From: Beroe forskalii
Lineage: Eukaryota; Ctenophora; Nuda; Beroida; Beroidae
Assembly (NCBI GenBank): GCA_011033025.1
Contig: WFMF01000177.1
Location: 248,001-312,000, forward strand
Reading direction: 5' to 3'
Length of the DNA stretch: 64,000 nucleotides
Positions 11,976-23,369 of the stretch are shown here, piece by piece. A program made the position numbers and the translations under genes. The notes beneath the pieces were generated by a model. The model did not search any database, was not told where the DNA came from, and saw only the letters and a list, made by a program, of their open reading frames with translations. Numbering within the stretch: the first letter of the stretch is position 1; each line of letters begins with the position of its first letter.

Positions 11976-12290
11976 TCGTTCCAAGGGAGGTTGAAAGAGG
12001 TGAAAAGAGAGTTGAGGAGCAGCCAGGGAGAGTGGAAACTGGAGGGAGGGAGAGAGTGGAGGGACGGATGGAGTGGGACGGAGGGAGGGGGAGACAGTAG
12101 ATGGTAGCAAGGAGGGAAGGGACTGTGGGGGGTCTGGGGATGGGAGGAAAGAGGGGAGGGAAAGAGATGTGGGGAGCGGAGGAAATTTGGGAAGTGAAGG
12201 AGATTTGGGGAGGGTACAAAATGTGAGAGCAGAGAAAAGGGAATGACGGACGACGAGGAAAAGGGAGGGATGAGGAGGAATCACAGAAAG
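11976..12290. repeat. Purine-rich (GGGAGGGA) tract
   Basis: About 310 bp are almost pure G and A on the plus strand, in GGGAGGGAGAG-like runs. The sequence is of a kind that can form triplex or G-rich structures. The open frames through it are low-complexity artefacts. Confidence 0.8.
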
Positions 12291-12361
12291 TACTTTGCAG
12301 TTACCTATTACGAAATCGAATAATTATGCCCGTTTTTCTTGGTCATGGACTAAAATTTCCA

Positions 12362-12652
12362 GGTAAATTGAGCGATCCGTCGAGGCCAGTATCACGCCAG
12401 TATCAGGCCAGTACCACGCCAGTATCACACCAGTATCAGGCCTACCTCACGCCGTTATCGCGCCAGTATCGCGCCAGTAGCAGGCCAGTAACGCGCCAGT
12501 GACGCGCCAGTAGCACGCAGTATCACGGCTCACGCCAGTACTGGACAGTAGCACGCCAGTCGACACCAACTGGCGCGTTACTGGCGTGCTACTGGCGCGC
12601 TACTGGCGCGAAACTAGCGTGATACTGGCTTCGACGGATCGCTCAATTTACC
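12362..12652. mobile_element. 291-bp foldback (snapback) MITE
   Basis: The ends are a perfect 22-bp inverted repeat: 12362-12383 (GGTAAATTGAGCGATCCGTC...) against 12631-12652. Inward, both arms carry an 11-bp CGCCAGTATCA-type tandem repeat in opposite orientation, so the element can fold into one long hairpin. No open frame is present and no clear target-site duplication was identified. Confidence 0.85.
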
Positions 12653-12725
12653 AATTGGCATCTTCGCATGTTTGATTTGATGGTATTTCAAGATTGACGA
12701 TTGAATTGAACCTTAGTATCTTACA

Positions 12726-14034
12726 TCAATGATCAAGGTTGTACGAGTTTTCAACCTTGAGTCTTGCGCGAGAGATGCTATAAAGGAGCAGTTGCATGGA
12801 GTGCGCTAACTTCTGGCCTGCATTCAAAGGACCAAAGGTAGCATACATATTGCACCCAAACCCAGAAATCACAATCTCAGCTAACCCTCTACCAATACTG
12901 TTCTGTAAAACAAAATAGGCGATTAGAGGGGGCACAATTTACCTGCTTGCTCCTTCACTATGGAACCAGCTGACACCTAAACGTTATAAATCACCTGTTT
13001 GTTGTATATGGTCCTTTCCAAGGTGTTTTCTGCCACGAATCTGTACACGTAGCTGGGTTTCGTCTGTCCGTATCTGTAAATCCTGCAGACAGCCTGGGCA
13101 TCGTGACACGGATTCCAGGAAACATCCATTATTATCACTCTGTAAAGTGTTCATAATAAGGTTACTATAGAAGTGTCCATTATAAGGCTATTGTAATATT
13201 TTAACGAGATAGTATAGCTATGTGGCAGACAATTGTAACACGAAACAATGCAATCATGATGGGATGACAACTTGTCATTGACAAACGAAGGGGAACAAAA
13301 CGTGAAACGTGATAATATAAGCCAGTGCGTACAATTTAGCAATTATGTGGCAAGATCAACCTAGCACACTCATTTGTAAGAGGCGATGACTATGATACAA
13401 TACCAAACTCCGTATAATAATGCTCATTATTACCCTCCCGTGGCTAAAACTCCAGTGTGATAATTATCAATATATCACTCCTTTATACTACTTGTAAAAC
13501 TACTGTACAGTGGCGGAATAATAGAGCAGAATATTGTTAAATAAATTGTTGATTTTATGAAGGAGCACTCGAAAAACTATAAAAACGTTGAATTCAGACG
13601 AGGGTCGTCAGACCCGAGTGGGAGGGAGAACTGTTTTGTCGGGTAATAATACAATTAACAAACTCATGGATCGTGTGATATCGAAAATTGTCAAACTCGG
13701 CTGACGCCTCGTGTGATAATTCTCGATATCACACTCCCATTCGTTTGTTAATCGTACAATCAAAACTCAAAAACTTCAATTATTTAAAGAGATCAATTAT
13801 AGGGATCTCTTTAACTTATTGATCAAACAAACAACTTTAATCCACTATCAAGATACCTAAGTTATAAATAAATCTCCAGTGGGTATCACTTTGACTAATG
13901 AGTAACATTTAAAATGAAGATAACCTGTTAGATCCGATAAGGTTTACGCCGAGTGAGCCGGCTCTCGTAGAAATGAGGAATACTAGGGCACTTTCTCCTT
14001 TCTTGTTGAACTCACGAATTAACTTCTCCCGGTC
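12726..14034 (-). CDS. RAD54L2: RAD54L2-like exons 13-15: helicase C core and probable C-terminus
   Basis: Exon 13925-14034 encodes motif V ([19 protein letters not shown]) and exon 12995-13139 motif VI ([19 protein letters not shown]), ending IYNKQ in phase 0. The next acceptor (TTTTGTTTTACAG) opens 12726-12902, which is in frame and begins [12 protein letters not shown]. This weakly resembles the conserved KQGMSDRVVD stretch after motif VI. It stops after 58 residues. That would make the protein far shorter at the C-terminus than vertebrate ARIP4, so the last exon is less certain (about 0.45) than the other two. Confidence 0.85.
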
Positions 14035-17000
14035 CTAGTTGAGAGCCATGGATTTAGTTAGGGGCTTGAAATGAGGGTTTAAAATGAGGGGGTTTAAAAT
14101 GGGGGGTTTGAAATGAGGGGGTTTGAAATGAGGGTTTAAAATGAGGGGGTTTAAAATAGGGGGTTTGAAATGAGGGGGTTTGAAATGAGGGGGTTTGAAA
14201 TGGGGGTTCCATTGTTCCAAGTTAGGAGTCAAATAAGCCCCCGGGACTTACCTTATTGTAGGAAATTAAGCACTCAAAAAATTAAGCCTACACGTCATTA
14301 AGCACCATGAAATTAGGCCCTTTTAACACATATGGTGCTTAATTACATGAAGGCTTGATTTCAGGTAGGCCTAATTACTTGTAGGCTTAATTAAACTTTT
14401 CACAATTTATTCAGATGACATGCAAATTTTAATGTGTGTCTGTTATCTAAAACAGATTTTAGTTCTGACTGAAGAACAGTTCCGGTCACCAATCACACAA
14501 GGAGGGCTGTAGATCAAGAGTCAGGTCAGACTTTTTGGTGTTCTCTGCGTACATCAAGGAGAGCTACAGCTTTTAAAGATCTGACAAGGATGATCCAAAA
14601 GGATGTAGAACCAAGACGTTGTGGAAGCTGAAGACGAGGAGATGGGGGCTGATGACGAGGATGACGAGGATAATTCCATTATTTTCAATTCATCATTAAA
14701 TTATTATTAAGATTGTTTACTTCCATTGTTCTAAATTACCACTGTACATAATATAGCAAAATATCGAACATTTTTTGACATTTAAAAATCCAAAATTATA
14801 TGAAAATTAAGGCATACAAGAATTAAGCCAGCATGTCATTAAGCACCATGAAATTAAGCCCTTTTCGAGGCATTGGTGCTTAATTTTCTGAGTGCTTAAT
14901 TTCCTACAATAAGGTATAGGGCGGGTGGTCACCATCAAACAAAAACTACATTATCCAAGATTATTCTTCTAATTTCTCTGATCATCGTCACGTATAGTTA
15001 CCAGTGTAAAGTTTCAGGAAGGCATCGTAATTAAAACACGAAGTAAAATATATTTGATATATCCACTGATTTGAGTACCTTGGCTTCGATAGTAGAAAAT
15101 TGACGTGAGATATTAACAACAATGTCAAAATGACATGTAAACAAAGAGATCAGCCAATGTATATAACATATTATGACTGATTATTGTGACAGAAGTGGTG
15201 GCACAACTCGACTGTAATACACCTCGCTTCAGACAAAACAGTACATTGGACACACACAGTACTAGTAATAGGAGAGTAATAGTGATGTGAGCTATATTTA
15301 GCCTCCCAACCTCACAGAATATTAGAGATAGTGGAAGAAGTCGTGAAGAGTTCTAACATACTATTCAGAAAGTGAAGTCAGTCGGATGTGTATATAACAC
15401 GTGTGTTACTCCTATTCAATCTAGAGATAAGGATTTGAGGAAGTAAAATACCTTATTACAGGAAATTAAGTTTACATATAATTAAGCCCTAAGGTCTCAA
15501 AATGGGCTTAATTTCATGCACCTTAATGACATGTATTCTTAATTTCATGAGGACTAATTTTTCAAGAAAATCTGAACATAATAAGTTCGAAATCATTGAT
15601 GTTTTTCAATTATTTATCATTCAGTATTGATTAAGCTTTGAATTGATGCCGGATGGAAAGCCACTGGTATTTCCAAGACTATCAATAATGCAAGAGACAC
15701 ATCGTGGAGCTCACTCCTTGACACTCCATCATATCTTCAAACCTTCATACCTGAATTTACATAGCATGCAATGTTTCCAAGGCCGTTATGATTATCAGCT
15801 ATTGGAAACATAATATTCGATAATTGATTTGATGTACCTGATAAGATTCTCATGATGCTGTGATAATTTATTCTATAGGTTATTTTGTCATAGTAATTAT
15901 CGTCTCTGAAAATTCCCCAATTGTGATTGATTTTGTTAAGTGGTAATTGGAGAGTAATTTAAATTATCAAAGTGTCAAATGAAGAAATAAAGCCAAAAAT
16001 TCCTAATTCGTAACATATAAAGTCTTAATCATTCGCATAAAAGGCTAAAATTTCTATCTCACGAAATTCATATCTCCACAATGACAATTTGACTGCATGT
16101 ATATAAGAATGCATTAAATTCGGCTTACATGTAATTAAGCCCTAGGGCCTCAAAAAGGGCTTAATTTCATGTAGCTTAATGACATGTAGGCTCATTTTTC
16201 TGAAGGCGATATTTCCTGTAATAAGGTAGGTTATGTTATCATATACAAAACGACGCAGAGTTTTGTGACAAAACCAAGAGCGCGGTACCGCAAGTGGTTG
16301 ATCATTGCACGCAGTTAAATTTTCTGCATTTCTTCATTATTAAATGACGCGACATGAGGTAATGATGACGCTTATAACTTTGCTATGAAATGGCAGAAGC
16401 CACCAAATTTCCTTTTTATGGACTTATGGAAATCATCATAACGAGTCGGAGTTAATCGGTAAACATACTACGGCGAGACAAAAAGCCTTAGTACTAAATC
16501 ATATAATCATATAAATTATAATGTGAAATAATCATAGCAGTATTGACTCTTGGCATATTATTCTTGGTAAGCACGTTACGAAATAATGGGAGGATGTTGG
16601 CAGAAGGACCTTAGAATGAACTGTGAATGAGCATTGAAGGAAGAATAGTCTTGTGTTAATGAAATCTTTGCTTCGTGACTGAGAAGCGTCATCCTTTGTC
16701 ATTAGTCTATGAGAATACCTATTTATTTAGTAATGGCCATGAATTAACTGATTTCAAGAAGCGTGAACATGCTAATTTATTGTGAGTAATTCTCGGATTT
16801 ATAAAGGTGATGTATGCCATTAGTGTGCTCATTGTACATTGTACATTTTATTCGAGTACATTGAATGCGAAAGTACATTTTTAAAAGTTTTAATCGTGGT
16901 CCCTGACTCATTTTCACTCGCGCGCACAATCTTCTACTATACAATGTACACGTGTATTTACATACACATAGTACAATGTACAGTGTACACTGCACATTGT

Positions 17001-20000
17001 ACTTTAGTTCAGCAAGTGATATATGTGGTGTGTATACCTACAGAAACAACTGCTCCGTGGTTATCAAGAGAATGCTGATCATGCGCTCTACGCTACCTAG
17101 ACTATCTCTATCTAATGATGTTATAATTATTAGAGAGAATGGTACAAATCAAGAAACATACAGCATACTACTACTGGGGAGTGAGGGAGATAGTGATTAT
17201 TAAGATCCAGTACAGATTACAGTGGCCACGAAATTTAATCATTCTAATAGCGCCCGTGGACCATATAACACACACAAACACTCACTCACCCCACCTACAT
17301 ACAGACACACAAAATAATATGTTACTGTTGATAGTTATTACTATACCTGAGCTGCAGTGGTCAGTATTTTATATAGGTAATTGTGTGAATGTTTTACGAA
17401 AACTATGAAATCACAACGATCACGTGACTATCTTTGAGGTGAAATTACTATCTGTTGGGTACATCCCCCACAGCTCGATCTCTAGCATCAAAGTACAGCA
17501 GCTGACAGTATGAATGTATTATTAGCAGCCGTAGAACGATCTGATACTTTACTCATATAGTGCAATGATAGGTATTTGATATAGGAATGTTGATTGCAGA
17601 GGTTTAACCTACTCTGGTTCTTTTACCAGACTATATTAACGGAATATTCACAGTAACAAATATCACCATCAGCTGTACAACTCCCCAGATGGTGGCACGA
17701 ACAAGAGAACATCCTACGCGTATCAGATACCTCATACATTCGGTAATCAGCCACTATTATCTTACAGTCACTACCTAGCACTATATTTTGTGGTTATAGT
17801 GTAGATATCTCCAGAGTGCTCTTAAAGTGGATTTATTCAAAGATCAATGCAAGATTGTGATACCGTTGTACTTTGAGGGCGCGCCTATGTACTGGGTACC
17901 CTGTGTGTAACTGTGCACCTATGTACCCTGTGTGTAACTGTGCACCTATGTACCCTGTGTGTAACTGCGCACCTATGTACCCTGGTGTGCACCTATGTAC
18001 CCTGTGTGTAACTGAGCACCAATGTACCCTGTGTGTAACTGCGCACCTATGTACCCTGTGTGTAACTGAGCACCAATGTACCCTGTGTGTAACTGCGCAC
18101 CTATGTACCCTGTGTGTAACTGTGCATCTATGTACCCTGTGTGTAACTGCACATCTATGTACCCTTCTGTATCTGCCCATCTATAAAATTTGAACAAAAT
18201 ATGAACTCGGTACCTGTGAATTGGTGCTGCCGTCGAGTCTGAAATAATGTTTGTTCTTAGTCCACTTCACTTGTGCTGACTTTGGTGCTGGGTACTCTGG
18301 GCTTCCTTGGCTTGACTGATTGGACTGAAATAAATAATCTTTTGGGGGAAAAGCTCCTAAACTTGGGACTTAAACATCATGTCAGATAAAATATCGAAAT
18401 TAAGCACATACACTACTTAACAATTTAGCAGAAATCAAGGTAAGTCCACACTGACGGATTGGGTTGAGTTGGTGTCTGATCCGTTGAAGTAAGTTCTGAT
18501 ATCGTTCTTGGTGGCACACCCCTCCGGGAGGTACCGTTGCTGCAGGAACTTCTCAACCAGTGATAAGGTGAGGAGGGACTGACTGAACACCACCACCTGA
18601 AACAATAAGGTGAGGAGGGACTGACTGAACACCACCACCTGAAAACACAGGGCGTGGATAGCACATGTCTTGCAGTGAGTTGAAGTTAACATTCGTAAAG
18701 AGCAGACCTATAATGCCCACCCAGGGGGGGGCGGTGGAAGAAGGACTTGTACACCTCCCCTCCACCCGGTGGAGGATTAACCCGAAACCTAATGAAAATC
18801 AAACCAACCCACCTTGTCCCCGAAAGCCACGCTTTCCTCTATAAGTTCCAACAACAGGACCATCTTAGCACCATCCTCTATCACGCCGCGTCTCATGCCT
18901 ACCAGCTCTTCCTTAGCCCAGTCTAGCGCTAGTTTAGTACTGGCTCGAGGCAAGTCAACATCCAAGTCATCGACCTTACTACTGGCTACCACCTCTTGCA
19001 GTACGTCAGGGTGGTTCCATATCTGAAGGAGAGAGAGGGTTTGAGTGCGACTGCAGTTAGAGAGGAATAGGTCATTGGTGAACTCGCAAAGAGAGTTTCC
19101 AAGTGTATAGCGAAAAAGATCATATTCTAAGAAAGTACCACAATCACGAAACAAGTTTTATTTCATTATATCAGATGGTAAAACTGATTAATTAAGTTGT
19201 ACCTTAGTAAGGACAGTGAAGGCGTATATAGGATTAACAGAACCCTCAGTATCCATTTCAGCAGCAAATCGTTTAAGGAGCCTCCGTTGGACTGGTGTCA
19301 TTTTAACGCACAACACATACTCAGTCTTACTCTGAAGCGTGTGTTGTAGGATGCTCTGATCTCGCCTGAAATTTGTTAGGAATGTGAAATGTAAACGGTG
19401 TGAAAATAATATGACAACTTATCCTAACGCCGGAATGCAGTGATAATTTTATTCTAGCGATGGTAGTGGTCAGAACCTAAAGTACATTTGTCAGTTGTAT
19501 CTCATCCATTTTATCAACAGCCTTATAGAATATGATAGGGATATGGAATGAATACAAGATTAAACCACAATTCACATGTATGACAGTTTGAGAAATAACA
19601 AAGGCCGATTCATGACAGCGAATTCAATCGTAAATGAACGTCAAAATAAAAAACGCGCGTGCGCGGCGTAAAAATCACTGAAATAAAAGTAGGTGAACGG
19701 CGTCGCAATGCGCGTTACGCAAACCAAAATTTAGATTTGAAATCATGTACGATTTTACTTGTGATACGGTGAGTGGTGACCAAGTGTATGAGTGATGTGG
19801 ACGGTTTTAACACTTCACAGTGACTTATGTATGGAGGGTGTGAGGTGTGGTGAGGAGTAAACACTGTATGAAACATTAAAATACTGACTTGCTACAGTGT
19901 CACAAGTCTAACATGCTGTGGTATTATACTCGCAAATAATGCCACAGACAAAATTCTGTACACTATACACAGTATACATTGTACACAGTATACATTGTAC

Positions 20001-23000
20001 AGGAACGAATTGGCAGCTACCTTTGCACGAACCCCTCCAGCAAACTATGCAGTACGTGGGATCGGAATTTCATCAGCTGTGTGTCCTGAAACAAGATAAG
20101 TATTACCATCATGACATGGGCCACAGACCACTGTAAATAAACAGCGATCATTTTGATAGTTTTGAGAAAATCCGTAAATGTACGAGCGTTCAATTCCTCA
20201 ACTGGAACAATTTACTGCTGGTTTAAGCACAAGGTATATTGTTTCAATTTTGTTCAGCGTGATGCGTAAGACATTAGATGTTCAACCCATAGTACCGGGT
20301 GGGCCAAAAAGAACGTTACAAAAGTAACGTGCTGTAACTTTGGTTGTGTTTTGAGTTTCTTAATGAAATTTTGGGATGTCATAGATATAGGCTGTTAGTT
20401 TTTGCTCCAAAAATTTAAAGTGTCTAGCTCAATAAATGTCCGAGTTATCAACAAAAAACCGGTTTTGCGGCTATATTTCAATATTCGAGAGTCAATAACT
20501 CGGCTTGTGTTTGGAGTTTCTTGACCAAATTTTAGGAGGTCGTAGGTATAGGCTATAAGTGTTCGCAACATAAATTTGAAGTCTCTAGCTCAAAAAATGT
20601 TTCAGTTATCAACAAAAGCGGATTTTTGCCCTATCTCTGTTTCCTTGCCCATATCTCTGTTTCCGGGACTCAAAAATGTTAGCAACTCCAGGGTCATATT
20701 GGTCAGATGTTGCACTGAAATATCCTGAAAGTTTCATCAAGATTGCTCGAAAAACCTCGGAGATATGCATCTTTTTGTAACCCAAAAAAGTGTATAGCGC
20801 GTAATTACTGTGTCTTTGAGGAAGTTAAAACTATGCACGCTTGCGTATGTACACTTTTTTGCGTTACAAAAGCGCATATCTCCGAGGTTTTTCGTGCAAT
20901 CTTGATGAAACTTTCAGGATATTTCGGGCAACATCTAACCAATATGACCCTGGAGTTGCTAACATTTTTGAGTCCCGGAAACAGAGATATGGGCAAGGAA
21001 ACAGAGATAGGGGCAAAAAATCCGCTTTTTGTTGATAACTGAAACATTTTTTGAGCTAGAGACTTCAAATTTATGTTGCAAACACTTATAGCCTATACCT
21101 ACGACCTCCTAAAATTTGGTCAAGAAACTCCAAACACAAGCCGAGTTATTGACTCTCGAATATTGAAATATAGCCGAAAAACCGGTTTTTGTTGATAACT
21201 CGGACATTTTATGTGCTAGACACTCCAAATTTTTGGTGCAAAAACTTACAGCCTATACCTATGACATCCCAAAATTTCATCAAGAAACTCAAAACACAAC
21301 CAAAGTTACAGCGCGTTACTTTTGTAACGTTCTTTTTGGCCCACCCGGTATCATTACTTGGGTTTATCTGAAGGTATTTTACGCCACAGATCATAATATG
21401 TATATGTTGATACCAGCACAATATTGCAGAGAGCTGAGATAAGTTTGCAGAGTACCAGTGATTGGAGAAGTAGACTTTCAGAACACTGGTAAACGTTAGT
21501 GGCCCCAGTATAGTGTATAACAGTCGTATTCCCTGTCCTATCATTAGCATTCATTACCCGAATACCCTACCTTTGGATGCATATTATGTACAACCAAATC
21601 ATGCATAATTGCGTAATCAAGGCAAAATGTACAGTACGGGTTAGTTGCGTAAATACATAATGTATTCATATTATAAACAAGGGTGCATAGGGGCTCCATT
21701 AGTATATGATAGAGTCTATCATTATAACTTCATGAAATCTGTGAAATTTGGATGAAACGTGACACTTGAGATATATTTATTTGGCAGTGTAGCAATTGAA
21801 ATGAAGTTTGTGCATGGTATAATACTACTACTTCTAGAAACGTTGTAATGTTTTCAAGTCGTGTTCCATGCAGTAATCCTTCGTCGAGTTCCGACTGCAA
21901 TTACCATCATAATAACGAGTTTAAAGAATCTATAACGCCGAGATATGGACGGATCAAATCACAGCACTTCTGTACTGTGGTTTGTAGATTAAAATAACTA
22001 GTAAACACCCACACTACGCACTGTAAGTGATGAAGAACTGACACCAGCCGAGCTATCCATTATACTCCACGGAACCTCGTCACCACAGTGCATGGAAGTT
22101 TCAGGTCTATGTCAGGTGCTTCAGTTTCTGCCCCAGGTCAGTTCAAAGTTTTGGGTCACGTGACCAAGCCGGCACTATTCAAATGCGCCCAGTTTAACAC
22201 GATGAACTGTGCAACCTACAAATCAAGTACAGACTATAAATGAAGAACCATTGATAAGAGTTAATAAGACTGTTTTTCCGGTATTTCGATAGATCAACAA
22301 AAAGTGCGTGAACAAGCATTATTCAGATCACAATCTGCTAGTACATCACTAGTTCTGGAAATACCTTCTTAAGAACTTTAGAGACATATTCGTATACTCA
22401 TGTGGAACAAAATATTGGGGTTTTGACCAAACTTCCATATTTTCGTACGCCATATTTTCGTACCCCATATATGACGTCATTATGCGGTAAAATGGGTCAT
22501 ATTAGAAAAATGAATCCATCCCCATATTTTCGAGCCGATCCCTAAATTTCGATCCCCAAAAGTATTGTCCCGCATAAGTAATTCTAGTACAAACCAGATC
22601 ACTAGATCTGGTACAAGAAAACTATTAGTTAAACTAGATCACTACTAAATGCACTGGATCGCAATGAGCTTCTTAGATCACAGTACTAGATTAGATCATA
22701 GCAGCTCTTCTCTCGGTCACAATACAGGAAAAAGAGTTGTAGCTAATTCCATGTAATTCTGATTTGTGCACAATATTAAGTACAGATTACAGACGATTTT
22801 GAATGATTAATTTAATGACTCAGATAGTTCTAAATATCACGTTATACCAGTTATATCATAACCCCTCGGACTCACAGTCTCACACAGTACCCATTAATTT
22901 AATACGCGTCGCCATACATCACACAATTTACATTGATATGCACAATACACAATACACATAAGCAATCAGCCGGCCTCGTCATCTGTCCTTGAATTTCAAA

Positions 23001-23330
23001 TTGCTTGGTTCAGCTACAGACCAGAAACTTCCGGTATGTCATAAAGTCCATTGAGATTTGGGAACTGCAACGAACTGCAATACAAGTTCTGATTATTTTG
23101 ATATTCAATCTGTTGTGAATTTTAAAAGTTTACAGTAGATCACTGAGCATTTTAAGTGATTTTGGTGACATCATACGGCTAGCTGATTAGTTCAGTATAC
23201 TTATGCGCCATCATCATAGCTGCCAAACTTTAAAAATTCCTTGACAGGGCATAGAAATGGCCCAAAAAGCAGGGCAAATGCAGTGAAAAACAGGGCATAT
23301 ATGCCTATGTATCTTTTTGAAAAGTGTCGA

Positions 23331-23369
<39 letters not shown>

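Noticed and set aside
11958-12284. Pro/Ser-rich minus-strand frame of 108 codons
   Set aside because: It is low-complexity translation of the purine-rich tract, with another frame equally open.
17833-18197. Repeat proteins of 74-115 codons on both strands
   Set aside because: They are artefacts of the 27-bp minisatellite.
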